Shown here: in pieces, positions 53,216 through 63,914 of the stretch
How the letters are laid out: every line of letters begins with the position of its first letter
Position numbering within the stretch: the stretch's first letter is position 1
Assembly: GCF_901933205.1 (NCBI RefSeq)
Contig: NC_044574.1
Span: forward strand, 1,180,501-1,244,500
DNA length: 64,000 bases
DNA from: Camarhynchus parvulus
Taxonomy: Eukaryota > Chordata > Aves > Passeriformes > Thraupidae
Direction of reading: 5' to 3'
Translations under genes and position numbers: made by a program
The notes under the pieces: generated by a model
Told to the model about the DNA's origin: nothing
Databases searched by the model: none
What the model saw: the letters and a program-made list of their open reading frames with translations, nothing else

Positions 53216-54315
53216 CAGCTTTGCTTTTCCCTCCTGCCCATCCCATCTTTTCCCTGCTGCTTTCAGCACCAGACCAACCAGAGGGTTAAAAACCCTCTGG
53301 ATTCCCACTTCCACTGACATCTCATCCTCAAGGATTTTCCCTTTTCCTTTGCGTTTTTCCCAAACTCGGCGTTCCCGTTGATCAGTCGTACAATCAATTC
53401 TTTAAATATTCTTTATTTCCTGCCTTTCCTGGAGGCTTTTTTTGCCCAACCAAGGGCTGGGCTGGGATTTAGGTGGGCAGAGGAGCTGCTGATGCCTCGT
53501 TGGAATGCAGGGAAATGCAGGAGGTCACGGAGCCACGGCCTAAATAAGTGATGGGACGTCATGAAAAATTCCTCTTGGAGCACATGGAGAGTTCAGCACC
53601 TGCCAGGAGATTGCTTGGCTTTTATTTATTTTTAATTTTCCCTCTCTTTTTGAATTCCCTCTGTATTTTATTCATGTTTCTGTCTGGGCAGGCTCAGGGG
53701 GTTTTGGGGCTGTGCAGAAAACAGGGATTTTTTTAAGGAAAAAAGAGGATCAGACACAGAGAGGGGAGGCACAAAGCTGGAAGAAAAGCAGGAATGAGAA
53801 ATGAGGCTGGGGCAGAGCCTCGTTAGCAGCAAGGAGGGATGAGCAGCAGGATAAAACAGGAATTCCTCCACTCTGTGGAGTTTTCAGGGGTGCAGGAAGC
53901 TCCGTGCATCCAACTTATCCTGGGATTGGGTATTTGGGATGTCCCAGCTGGATCTGCTGGAGGTGGGAAGTGGATCCCAGCAGAGCTCCAGGATCTCCAA
54001 ACCTCCCAGGCTCACCCGGGGGTGGGAGCAGGAATTGTGGTATCCCTCGTACTGGGAATGGAACCAACGGAGCCTCCAGGGTGGATGGAATTCCATCCCA
54101 CATGGATCAGGAGATGGGAAGGGGCTGGCGTAGAGGCAGCCAGGCAGACTCTTCCTTGGGACTGGGAATTTGTGGGATAAGAGGCCTCTCTCCTTCGCTT
54201 TTCCAATGTGCTCCGATCCCACTCCTTCCCTGTGCCTGAATTTATGGATATCCAGGTGTTCCATCCATGAATCCGTTGATAGGGTCATCCCTGCATCCAG
54301 TGGCTTTGATGGATC
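53216..54315. other. Single-copy DNA, no gene seen
   Basis: Nothing recognised. Frames on both strands around 53840-54240 overlap and lack domains. Confidence 0.35.
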
Positions 54316-54440
54316 CTTCCCTTTTTCCCTTTTCCCTTTTCCCTTTTCCCTTTTCCCTTTTCCCTTTTCCCTTTTCCTTTTTCCATTTTCCCTTTTCCCT
54401 TCTTCTTTTCCCTTCTTTTCCCTTTTTTTTCCCTTTTCCT
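54316..54440. repeat. (TTTTCCC)n simple repeat
   Basis: TTTTCCC/TTTCCC copies run for about 120 bases with some TTCTTC interruptions. Confidence 0.95.
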
Positions 54441-54449
54441 GCCATTCTG

Positions 54450-54498
54450 TTCCATTCCATTCCATTCCATTCCATTCCATTCCATTCCATTCCATTCC
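54450..54498. repeat. (TTCCA)n pentamer, about 10 copies
   Basis: Near-perfect TTCCA repeats. On the minus strand this reads as M-E-W-N-G frames with repeated ATGGAATGG, which are artefacts. Confidence 0.95.
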
Positions 54499-54859
54499 TG
54501 GAACTCTGGAATTGCTCCTGTCCTGTGGTGTCCCATCCAGAGGTTGAAAAACCACCCGAATCACCCCCAAAAGTTCCTCTTCCTTGGACAGTGACCCTTG
54601 GAATTGGGGTTGTGATTTTTGAGCGCTGGGAGAAGGATTTTTTTGAGGATTTGACGTCTTAAAAACACGGAGAGGGTGTCTTGGAATGGCAGCTGGAAAA
54701 CCGGTGGAAAACCAGTGCCAGGCTCGTGATTCCTCGGTGGTTTTGCCGCGGATTTTGCCGTCCCCCATCCCAGCTCCTTTCTCTGGGAGCAGCTTCTGGC
54801 TGTAACTTTAATCCTGCTTTTTTTTTTTTTTATTTCCTGAAATAATTCCTTTTTTTTTT
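54499..54859. other. Single-copy DNA with T runs, no gene seen
   Basis: T runs near 54819-54830 and 54850-54865. Nothing else recognised. Confidence 0.35.
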
Positions 54860-55075
54860 TTTTTTGTGACTAACAATGACCTCAGCTGTTTGTTTAAGGA
54901 GTTCATAACCCCTCAGAAATGTTCCGACAACCCCAAGGAAGTTTCCAAGGAACCCTTGGGTCGGGAGCCTCTGGCATCGATCGGGGCTTCTGCTTTATGT
55001 TCCTATCAAACAATAACGAAATTAAAAGGGAAGGAGAAAATAAACACATTTTGGGGTAAATAAAGACAAATTTAT
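54860..55075. promoter_or_regulatory. Candidate conserved noncoding block
   Basis: Non-repetitive, AT-balanced (CAATGACCTCAGCTGTTTGT; ATCAAACAATAACGAAATTA; GAAAATAAACACATTTTGGG). No exon signals. Role inferred. Confidence 0.3.
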
Positions 55076-55427
55076 TTGTCTCCAACACCGCTGTTGGAGC
55101 TCAGGGAAGGGCCAGCAGACGGCTTGGCCCGGCCGCTGCTCCTTCCTGCCAGGAAAACGCGCTGGGAAGGGGGAACGAGGCAACGCGACCATGGGGGAAA
55201 CACACAGGACTCAGTTTGGGTGGAAAATGCCCTGAAAAGGGGGTTTGGCTTAGCCAGGCTGCTCAGGCTGGGCTTAAAGTTGAGCTGGGCTTAGTTTAGG
55301 CTGAATTCACTGAGGTCACGCGAGTTGGAGAAATCATGGAGGGGCTTTGGTGGGTTTGGGTGCTTTGTCCATGGTGGGTGAAGGAGGTGGGAGTTGGGGG
55401 CTCTGTCAGACCTGGAACTGGGAGTTT
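55076..55427. other. Single-copy spacer
   Basis: No repeat or gene recognised before the 33-bp array. Confidence 0.35.
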
Positions 55428-55882
55428 GGTGCCCAAATCCACATGGCAGATCCCTGACTTGGTGCCCAAATCACGGTGGCAGATTGCTGATTCCAGTGCC
55501 CAAATCCCAGTGACAGATCCCTGATTTGGTGCCCAAATCCACGTGGCAGATCCCTGATTCCAGTGCCCAAATCCACGTGGCAGATCCCTGATTTGGTGCC
55601 CAAATCCAGGGGGCAGATCCCTGATTCCAGTGCCCAAATCCCAGTGGCAGATCCCTGATTTGGTGCCCAAATCCCGGTGGCAGATCCCGGATTTGGTGCC
55701 CAAATCCCGGTGGCAGATCCCTGATTTGGTGCCCAAATCCCAGTGACAGATCCCTGACTTGGTGCCCAAATCCTGGTGGCAGATCCCTGATTTGGTGCCC
55801 AAATCCCAGTGGCAGATCCCTGATTCCAGTGCCCAAATCCCAGTGGCAGATCCCAGACCCTGGTACCCAAATCCAGGTGTCA
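55428..55882. repeat. 33-bp minisatellite, about 14 copies
   Basis: Units GGTGCCCAAATCCCAGTGGC then AGATCCCTGATTT, with an alternative joint GATTCCAGTGCCC. Variants in the core are CCAGTGG, CCACGTGG, CCGGTGG and CCAGTGA. The period is a multiple of three, giving an 11-residue repeat peptide on the minus strand that is not credible as a protein. Confidence 0.95.
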
Positions 55883-56019
55883 GATGAGGGTTCCATGGAT
55901 GAGTTTGGATCTGCTTTGGCAAATCCTCCTCCTCTGAAATTCTGTCTACATCAGATTTCTTTGGATTTTTTCATTACTATTATTTTTATTTCCTGCATTT
56001 TTTTTCTTTTCCTTTCTTA
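55883..56019. other. Single-copy spacer
   Basis: Nothing recognised. Confidence 0.3.
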
Positions 56020-56370
56020 AATTTTTATTTATTTTCCCTTTCCCCCCTTTCCTCTTCCCCTCTTTCCTTCTTTTTCCCCCTTTCATTTCTCTGTCTTTTA
56101 TTTTCTTGTCGCCTTCTTCTTTTTTTTTGGTTTTTCATTTTTGTTTTTCCTCCTTCCTTTTCCTTCTTGCTTTTCTTCTACCTTTTACCTTCCTTTTTCT
56201 TTCTTTTCTCTTCTTTCTCTTTACTTTCTTTTTTCTTTCCTTCTTTCCCCTTCTTTCTTTTTATCTTTTCTTTCTTTTCCCTTCTTTCTTTTTACTTTTT
56301 CTTTCTTTCCCCTTCTTTCTTTTTTCCTTTCTTTTCCCCCTTTTCCTTTACTTTCATTTTTCTCCCTTTC
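56020..56370. repeat. Polypyrimidine tract of about 350 bp
   Basis: C/T-only stretches such as TTTCTTTCCCCTTCTTTC on the plus strand. Complementary in character to the polypurine tract at 40790. Phenylalanine/serine-rich frames here are artefacts. Confidence 0.95.
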
Positions 56371-57391
56371 CCCACCCCATTCCACATTTACTCCAACCTC
56401 CCCAGAGCAATTTCCTCCCGTTTCAAATTCCCCAAAATTCTGAAAAACACCTTCCTTGGAGACGCTGCTGATCTTTGGGGCAGGAGGAGCATCAGATTTA
56501 GGGAATACCTGTGGAAACTTTCCATAACCACGACAGCAATTTTGGGATCCAATCCCATTTTTTGGCAACCAAACCCTCCCTTTCCAGCCACATTAAACCC
56601 TTTAAGCGCATTTTTAACCCCAAAAGGGACTTTTTATTCTTCCCGCATCACCGCCCTGGTGCTGAATCCCCCAATCCCAAGACTCCACTCTCCTTTTCCC
56701 CCTGGGAATTGCTTCGGGGTGGGGTGACAGCTCCTGGTGCACATCCTAAACCTTCTCCTCCCGGGATTTCTGCCCTGGCAGTGGCCGCACAGGGAATTCT
56801 GCCGAGCTTGCTCCTCTCCCTTGCTGCTCCAGCTCTTGGCACCCAAAGTTCCCTTTGTTTGTACCTTTCCAGGGCTGTGACAATGAGCACGGGGCCATCC
56901 AGGGGTTACTGTGACACTCCAAGGAAAAAGCCTCGGCTTTTGTTTCCCAGAGGTTCTTGGGTTGCTTTTATCTCCAACAAATATCCATAAATCCTGCCGG
57001 GGCTCCCCGTGCCCGGGGCTGTCTGGCGGATGCAGCCGCGGGATCAAATCCTGCCTCAGCTCCTGCTCAGCATCATTTTAATCCCAGGAATGTGCGTCCT
57101 GCAGGATTTGGGGCTTGTAATTAATTAGGAGCCAGACTTGGGTCATCCAGGAGTTTTTCCAGGTTGCCAAAAGCATGGCACGTTCTCCGCTGGAGTTTCT
57201 GGCTCCGCGCTTTTGTTCCCTGCAAATTCCAAGTCCCCAAGGTGGTTTGGATCCACCAAAAAGGGAACAGGTTCAGATAAACTCGGGGCTTTCTCTGCAG
57301 GAGGAGGTTTGTGGAGGGGGAAAGAGGCTGGCCATGCTCCCAGGCAGACCTGGAGTGAGTGGGAATGTTAAATCCTCCTCTTCCACCCTGG
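56371..57391. other. Single-copy DNA, no gene seen
   Basis: Nothing recognised. Frames on both strands (56511-57047) overlap without domains. Confidence 0.35.
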
Positions 57392-57500
57392 AATCATGGA
57401 ATGGGCTGGGTGGGAAAGGACCTTAAAGAACCTGGTTCCACCCCATCCCTCACCTTCCCCATCCCAGCCTGCTCCAAGCCTGGCCTGGGACACTTCCACT
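57392..57500 (-). repeat. CR1 LINE 3' end, antisense, truncated
   Basis: GGAATCATGGAATGGGCTGG, GTGGGAAAGGACCTTAAAGA, CAGCCTGCTCCAAGCCTGGC, CTGGGACACTTCCA. It abuts a sense CR1. Confidence 0.8.
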
Positions 57501-57514
57501 TTGGGAAACCTTTT

Positions 57515-57800
57515 CCAGGAGCTGGGAAGGGGCTGCAGAATCCCTGAGGAGCTGGGAAGGGGCTCAGCCTGGAGCAAAGGAGGCTCAGGGGCCCTTGTGG
57601 CTCTGCACAGCTCCTGCCAGGAGGGGAACAGTGACAAGAAGAGGGGGAACGGCCTCAGGGTGGGCACCAGCAGGAACTTCCCCATGGAAAGGGGGCTCAG
57701 GGATTGGGAATGCCCAGGGAGGTTCGGAGTGCCCATCCCTGTGGGATTTCAAAGCCCTGTGGATGTGGCACTTGGGGACAGAGGTCAGTGGTGGCCTTGT
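57515..57800 (+). repeat. CR1 LINE 3' end, sense, with two 30-bp units
   Basis: Two GAGGAGCTGGGAAGGGGCT units, then GGAGCAAAGGAGGCTCAGGG, GGGGGAACGGCCTCAGGGTG, GGAGTGCCCATCCCTGTGGG, GATGTGGCACTTGGGGACAG. It ends near GTGGTGGCCTTG without the normal tail. Close relative of 1785-2295, which has more 30-bp units. Confidence 0.85.
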
Positions 57801-58479
57801 CACCCACCCTTCCCAAATCCCCATCCCTTGGCATGTCCGTGGGACCATCCAAGATGCTCTCACCTCTTCCAAGGATTTATTTTCTATTTCAGTTTATATT
57901 TGTCCCCCTGTGCCACCCCTCCCAGGTGAGGCTCTGGTGGCTCTTCCTTCACCCCGAGCCCCCCAGGGACCTCCAGGCCACCTCCAATGGGTCCTGCTGC
58001 CTCAACCCCTGCCCCTAACGAACAATCAAGAAAGTCTTTAATTAGCAAAGCCGCATTTCTGGAAGCAGAAAAGGGTCACGGAGCCGCCGGACCACCCGCG
58101 GGTTCCCGCGTCCCGCAGGTGTTTGACTCCTCGGAGCAAGGAGACCCAATCCTTTTGTTTCCAATAAAAAAAAACCCCACGGAGAAGCAGTTCCAGGGCT
58201 GAGGCTGCCTCCTGCAAAGCCGGGCCAGGGCTCTGCCGTGTGCTTTGTGTTTACAGTGGAGCTTAAAGAAATAAGCATCGGTTACATAGGGGGGAAAAAT
58301 GAGAACGCTCTCAAATTGGACCCCAGGGCAAGGCTGGCCGAGAACAATGGATCTGCTAAACAAAACCTCCGACGGGAAAGGAGGAAGTTATCAGGAAAAG
58401 CAGGGATGTATTAGTTTAGTTTCTTCGACCAAAAAAAAAAAAAAAAAAAAAAAAAGAGGGAGGCATTCCAAGCACTTGA
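57801..58479. other. Single-copy DNA, possible conserved core
   Basis: 58040-58400 is non-repetitive with CpG-containing motifs (GGACCACCCGCGGGTTCCCG). An A25 run lies at 58431-58455. No exon called. Confidence 0.35.
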
Positions 58480-58770
58480 ACTTGAGCGGATCCATTTCGC
58501 CGCCCAGACGTTCTCCCCTGGCGCGGCCGAGTGACCCCGGCCGGCGTCGGCGAGTGCGGAGCTCTCCCGTTCCCTGTTCCCTCCGTGGCAGCTGGGACAG
58601 GAGCAGCAGCAGCAGCAGCAGCAGCAGGAGGAGGAGGAGGAGGAGGAGGAGGAGGCAGCAGCCGCCGCTGCCTCCCGTCACGCGTCCGTCCTGGAAAAGA
58701 GACGGGAGGACGGCGCTGGGATGCGGCGCTCTGTGGGAAGAGGGCAGCCAGAGTTTAGGAGGCCACGGCC
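58480..58770. promoter_or_regulatory. CpG-rich block with triplet repeats
   Basis: CpG-dense (GGCGCGGCCGAGTGACCCCG; GGCCGGCGTCGGCGAGTGCG), then about eight CAG and ten GAG triplets (58603-58655), then GCAGCCGCCGCTGCCTCC. It resembles a small CpG island or 5' exon region, but no convincing start codon with donor was found. The 258-codon plus-strand frame crossing it is GC-driven. Confidence 0.35.
58603..58655. repeat. (CAG)n(GAG)n microsatellite
   Basis: Uninterrupted CAG triplets pass into GAG triplets. They read polyQ, polyS or polyA and then polyE, polyR or polyG depending on the frame. Confidence 0.95.
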
Positions 58771-59241
58771 TGCGGACGGTTTCCTGCTGGGCCAAGGGAC
58801 CCACGGGCTCCTGCAGCGCCGTGTCCCGCTGCATTTCTGCTTTCTACAGGGGTTTTTGTGGGTGGGAAGCCCTCCATGGTTCGTTCCATGGTTGCTCCCG
58901 CTGGATTTGCCATGTATTCCACACACAGGGAACAGCACGGGAGCTGCTGTTCATCTGCTGCTTATTCCCAGCTTTTCCACGTCCAGCCCGTGCTGGTGAG
59001 CGCTTCCATCGGTCCCCAGCCCGGGGAGGGCGGGAGGAAGCGCCGCTAATCCGCATTAAATGTATAAATTTATAGCCCTGTGGTGCTGCAATGTTTAATC
59101 AGGGCTCCGTGACTGTGCCGTGCTCCGGGTACAAGTTCAGTGCAAGGTGAATCTTGGCTGAGATAATCTGGAAGTTCAGCCGGAGGTGAAGGCAGCGGCG
59201 GCTCCTCACAGCCTGCCTGGGGTGAGCAAGAGGTCACCTCC
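58771..59241. promoter_or_regulatory. Candidate conserved noncoding block
   Basis: 59040-59200 is non-repetitive: CCGCATTAAATGTATAAATT, GGTGCTGCAATGTTTAATCA, GGCTGAGATAATCTGGAAG (Otx-like TAATC). No exon. Role inferred. Confidence 0.3.
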
Positions 59242-59262
59242 TTTTTTTTTTTTTTTTTTTTT
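59242..59262. repeat. Poly-T run, 21 nt
   Basis: Homopolymer of 21 T. Confidence 0.95.
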
Positions 59263-60164
59263 AGCCCCTTTTTTAACATGTAAACACAAGAAAAAAATCG
59301 CAACTTCTCAGAGGATTTGGCATCAGCTGAGCGGCAACAGGAAAGAGAAGCGCGGAGTGCTTGGCCCCGTGGGGCTCAGGAAGGTGATGCCTGGTGGTTT
59401 TTGGGGGATATCAGGAGAGGTTTGGTTCAAACAGCACAAATCTCACGGGGTTTTGACACTAGGGAAAGGAGGAATCCTCAGGATTTTGGTCCCATCCCTG
59501 CTCCTGGCTGCTGCTGGGATCCCTCAAAGGGAAAATGCCCTGGCTGGGGGTCTGGGTGTCCCAGCCCGGTGCTGGTGGCACTCACTAGGCTCTGTCTGTC
59601 CCAACAGGTGGCTTGGTGTCACCTGCTCCCTGCAGGTGCCTGGGTTTGCTCCTGGTGGGCAGCACTGACCCCTCCCAGCCCCAAAGCTCTCCGGCTGCTC
59701 CGTCAATCAGTTGGGAACGCTCTCTCCTGGAAAAGTGGCATTAAAGTGATTTTTTTTTCCTCCTTTTTGCGTTGATTTTTCCAACTGTACAATTCTGGAG
59801 ATGTTTCCTATAGGTTAATTCAGACAGCTCCTGATTTCTCCCCTCTGAAAACCCCCTTTTCCGTTTTTAGGGGTTTTGTGCTTTTCCTGTGCTCGTGGTC
59901 GCTCTTCCCTGACTAAAGGATCCTCTGCTGCTGAAATATTGGAATTTTTCACATTATTCCTTAATGTTTTCTTTGGAGCCACTGATTTGGACATGTGGGT
60001 CAGGCAGGGAAACCCAGAGGGCCATGAACACCTGGAATGCAGCAGTGGAAAAGGAAGTCTGTATTAATGGGATACCTGAGCGCGGAGCCATCAACTCCCA
60101 ACCACGAAGCTTTTCCAAAATCCACCTTTTCCTCCCCAAAACACCTTCAAAGCAGCCTCTAAGG
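59263..60164. other. Single-copy DNA, no firm gene
   Basis: CTCTGTCTGTCCCAACAG (ending about 59607) and CTGCAG|GTGCCT (about 59635) bracket a 28-nt window, too short and weak to call. Otherwise nothing. Confidence 0.35.
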
Positions 60165-60235
60165 AGTATATATGCACGTGTGTGTGTGTACACAAGTATA
60201 TATATTTATGTATAGATGTATATCGATATATATCT
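60165..60235. repeat. TA/TG-rich simple repeat
   Basis: GTGTGTGTGTACACAAGTAT then ATATATTTATGTATAG and TATCGATATATATC. Confidence 0.85.
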
Positions 60236-61164
60236 CACACTTGCAGAGATTTTTTTCAGGTTGTTCCAAAAGTGTGTTCCAAAGAAAACATGCACGTAAA
60301 TTATGGTGTATTCCTTCCCCCTTATAAAACTGTTGGTACACTGTGCTGATTTCTAATCCTAAAATCAGGAGGAACATTGTACTGCAAGCGCTCATGCTCA
60401 TGAGACTGGGCAAGATGGGGCGAAGAAAAAACATGAAATAAATCAGAAATAACTACATTAATTTGGGATAAAAGAATTAAAAGATGAAGTGTATTAATGT
60501 ATCAATATTATCGACGCCCTGAGTGCTTTCCAAACATCACATCCCGAATTTCTCCCCTGTGGTGTCGGATGCTGATCCCGGAGGGTTTATCCGGCCCCGT
60601 CCTTGCTGGGTGCAGCTCCACCAGAACCCGATGCTGCTACAGGAGCCATCTTTGCCTGGGGAATGAATCCCCCTTTGTGGCGGCTCAATGGAAAAGCCAA
60701 GTGTTATTCAATAGTGGAATTCCCTGCGGAACGCTCTTCCGAGCCTCTTTCATTCCTCCTGGCTCCCGCCCAGTATTGTCCCCGTGTGCCATCGGAGGGT
60801 CTGGAGGGTGGGAATCCGCCCGGCTCCGGGCCCAGCCTTCCCTGCAAACTCCTGAACCTGCCTGGAGAACGGCATGAGCCAAGGGGTTATTTTTAGGAGT
60901 GCAAATTGGCCACTAAATCCTCTTGCTTTTGTTCCCAGGGCCGTTCATAAAATCCCCCTGTCCGGGTGTTATCGCTGGGAACAACTCAGTCCCGAAACGT
61001 TGGAATCTCAGGGGTTTTGCACCAAATCACTTTCAGGCCTTGTGTGTTTTTATTTTCCAAGGGCTGTGCCGTGGGTGAGAGGAGCTCGGGGTTCCCCTAG
61101 AATTTAGCGGAGCTTTCCCGGCAGGCAGGGATCCAGTGGGTGACTAAAGCCAGGCCTCGAGCGC
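60236..61164. promoter_or_regulatory. Single-copy DNA with candidate conserved core
   Basis: 60480-60760 is non-repetitive (GTATTAATGTATCAATATTA; CTCAATGGAAAAGCCAAGTG; TTATTCAATAGTGG). No splice-bounded exon. Role inferred. Confidence 0.3.
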
Positions 61165-61385
61165 AGCCTTGGGGGACTTTCCAGGGCTGTCACCCCTGTC
61201 ACACGTGGTGCTGATCCTCAGCATCCCCGCTGGACAGCCCTTTCCAGGAAGGAATCTTCCCCATGTCCAACCTGGCACAACTTGGGGCTGTTCCATCTCC
61301 TCCTGTCCCTGTTCCCTGGGATAAGATCCCAAATCCCTCTTTGCTCCAAGCTGAGCCCCTTTTCCAGCTCCCTCAGCCACTCCTG
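61165..61385 (-). repeat. CR1 LINE 3' region, antisense
   Basis: CCCTTTCCAGGAAGGAATCT, GTCCAACCTGGCACAACTTG, CTCCTCCTGTCCCTGTTCCC, GGGATAAGATCCCAAATCCC, TTTGCTCCAAGCTGAGCCCC. Reverse complement of the region seen sense at about 1970-2110. It lacks the 3' tip. Confidence 0.8.
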
Positions 61386-63474
61386 GGGCTCAGAACCACA
61401 AATTTTCTGAGGTAAAATCCTGCAAAGTTTTTAACGAGACCCTTGGAAGAAATTCCTTTGGGAAGAGGAGAAAAGTCAACCGCGTGTAATTCCAGCATGG
61501 CTTCAAAGCAGGTGGAAAGCCAGAGGTGGAAAGCCAGAGGTTTTCCTCCTAATAAACGATGAATATTTGCAGCTGGAAAACCAGAGGATCTCTCTGTGCA
61601 AAAAAAAAGCTTTGTGGAGCCCTTTCCCTGGAAATCTGGGCTATCAGGAATACAAGAACCTATAAACAGGCAATAATGTGAAGCTGAAAATAATCCAGAC
61701 TGGACAGATTTGGGTTTTGCTGGTCTCAAACCTCTCTTGGTTACAAACTGTCCTGGCTGCCATAAATCCTTCCACATTCCTCTCCTGCTTCGTTGGGGTT
61801 TTTTGCCAGGAACTGTTTGACTTTTGCAGCTAGAAAGAGAAAAAAAAAAAAAAAAAGAAATTTCTGCTTTTAACTTGCAAGATCAACCCAGTTAAATGTG
61901 AGGTGAGGAGCTTGGAAGTGGTTCTCTTCTCTCCAGGACGGCATCCGTGGGTGGGACATCCCAGGAGACCTGGAGGAGCCATTTGGGGTGGTTGTGTCTC
62001 ACAGAGAGGTCCAAGCAGGACTCTTGGATCTGTAGTAATTCCCAGAAATCCAGGTGATTAGGGGAGCACCTAATTTTCCTTCCCTGTGCTCCATGTGTGT
62101 ATCCCTTTCCTTGTCCATCCCCAATTCCCTGCGGGTGCTCTCCAACCCCTCACCCCAAGGTCACCCAACTCCCAAAGCAAATCCTTCTTTCCAGTGAAAC
62201 CAGTGACAAATCCGCTCCTGTTTTCACTTAAACCACGATTTCCCCCTCCGTGCCTTTCACAAATTCGACAACAAACATCATGTTCCAATTCCCGGTGCCT
62301 TTTCTTTTTGGGAACACTATTGTCCAAACCCCACGTCTTCCCAGGGGTCGGAATATTTCTTTCCCTTTCAGTATTCCTTTCCCACGAGGCGTAATTGAAA
62401 CCTCCCCAAAGTAAATTATTTGGACTGTGCTTCTCCGTGGCTGCTGCTGCTGGAAGCTCCTTGGGTTTTTCTGTAATCCGTGACAATTCCTTGCTGGATG
62501 GTGGAAGGGGCTGCTCCACCAGTGGTGGGATGTGTTATGGACGTGGACAAACTGGGAATTGACGCTGGTTTTCGTAGTTTTGTGTTTTTCATGGAAGTTT
62601 CCAGCAGGACTGGGTGTCACCGCTGTTTTTGATCCCACTGGGGCATCTCGTCCTGTCCTCCAGGTGGGACACGAGGGTGGCCTCTCATTGTCACCTTTCC
62701 TGAGGAGCTGTGGTGTTCAGTCAGGGAAAGGAGCTTTTTAGAGGAGATTCCTCCCGAGGTTTAGAAGTTCAAGGTGTGACCTCGTACAAATCAAAGCTGG
62801 TTTGTGGAAGGTGTCGGGGTCAGAGGTTGTTCATGCCAGGTACAAAAACCCTGGGAAAAGGAACATCAGATTGCGGTTGTGAGCATAAGGAGGGATAATG
62901 GAGCTTTTGAGCGCTGTTTTCACCTTGGATCTGAAAATATTTCCTCCTTCTTCCATGGAAAACCAGAGCAGGCACTCAGGGATGTGACCCAGCTCATGGA
63001 CGTGGCCCTCAGCAAGGTTCAGGGCAGGAGTGCTGCTTCCAGCTGGGAAAACACCAAACCTGCCTGAATTCATGCTTTTCCATGCCCTGGGGACTTAAAA
63101 CTCCTCACAAAACTTGGCCATACTCACAAGGCATTGCTGTCACTCCCGTGGGGATCTGAGTGTCCCCAAAATCCCACCGTGAGGAAGACTTTGCCCCACC
63201 TCGACCCAGCTGTGCGTGCTTGCAGAAACAAGGGCTGAGTTCCCTAATTTAGGCTTTTGTTGAAGGAAAGGTTTAGTTCTCTATGGAATGTCTCCCATCA
63301 AGCCTGGCACCATCTCATCTGCTGGGATGGTGCAGGCAGAGGAAAGTCCTCTCCAATCCATCATGGTGGAATCCAGATCCTTCCAATCCCACCAAATCCA
63401 TCTCGGTGCTCCTCCTTGTCCCTGGGAGGAGGAAATCTGGTGGTGAAACAGAGGGGAGTTTTTTTCTGGGGTGG
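61386..63474. other. Single-copy DNA, no firm gene
   Basis: An A17 run lies at 61840-61856. A plus-strand frame at 62804-63067 ends with residues such as EQALRDVTQLMDVALSKVQ. It looks protein-like but has no paired splice sites and no recognised family. No repeat family seen. Confidence 0.35.
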
Positions 63475-63775
63475 AATCAAAGAACCACCCTGGTTAGGAG
63501 GGACCTTGAGGGCTCATCTGGTCCAGCCTGGTCTGGGGAAGGAGTGGATGGAAGGAGCCCTTCCCCATCCATCCCAAAAACCTCCAGCAGTGGGGTCTCC
63601 ACCACATCCAGGGGAAGTTGTCCCAGTGGAAGATGGGTCTCACTCCAAGGAAATTCTTACTTGTGTGGAGGTCAAACCTTTCCTGTGGCACCTTGGAGCC
63701 TTTGCTCCTCACCTTCTCCATGAGGTTCCTTGTGTAGAGAGATCTTCCTCCTCCTCGTCCCGTAGCCACCCCTAA
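63475..63775 (-). repeat. Older CR1 copy, antisense
   Basis: GAATCAAAGAACCACCCTGG, TTAGGAGGGACCTTGAGGGC, TCATCTGGTCCAGCCTGGTC, CAGTGGGGTCTCCACCACAT, CCAAGGAAATTCTTACTTGT, GAGGTTCCTTGTGTAGAGAG. It has the CR1 antisense order but a different and more diverged subfamily than the rest of the window. Confidence 0.65.
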
Positions 63776-63914
63776 AGGACTGGAAAACCACAATGAGGGG
63801 ATGTCTCTTACGTAACCAAATCCTGTCCCTTTTCCTGGGAAAATTGGTGCATTCCCATGGGAATTCCGTGCAGGTCAGGAGCTTTTGGGGCAAATCCCTG
63901 TTGGGGGATGCTGG
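63776..63914. other. Single-copy spacer
   Basis: Nothing recognised. Confidence 0.3.

Noticed and set aside
55296..55922. Minus-strand frame with an 11-residue repeat (WDLGTKSGICH)
   Set aside because: Product of the 33-bp minisatellite. No signal, domain or splice support.
58299..59075. Plus-strand 258-codon frame through polyK, polyS and polyR
   Set aside because: It crosses an A25 run and CAG/GAG microsatellites. Composition is purely repeat-driven.
59590..59640. 28-nt window between CCCAACAG and CTGCAG|GTGCCT
   Set aside because: Too short, with several competing AG/GT pairs nearby. No coding indication.
62804..63067. Plus-strand frame with a protein-like C-terminus
   Set aside because: No acceptor or donor pair, no recognisable family, and no repeat of the pattern elsewhere. 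Left as unannotated DNA.
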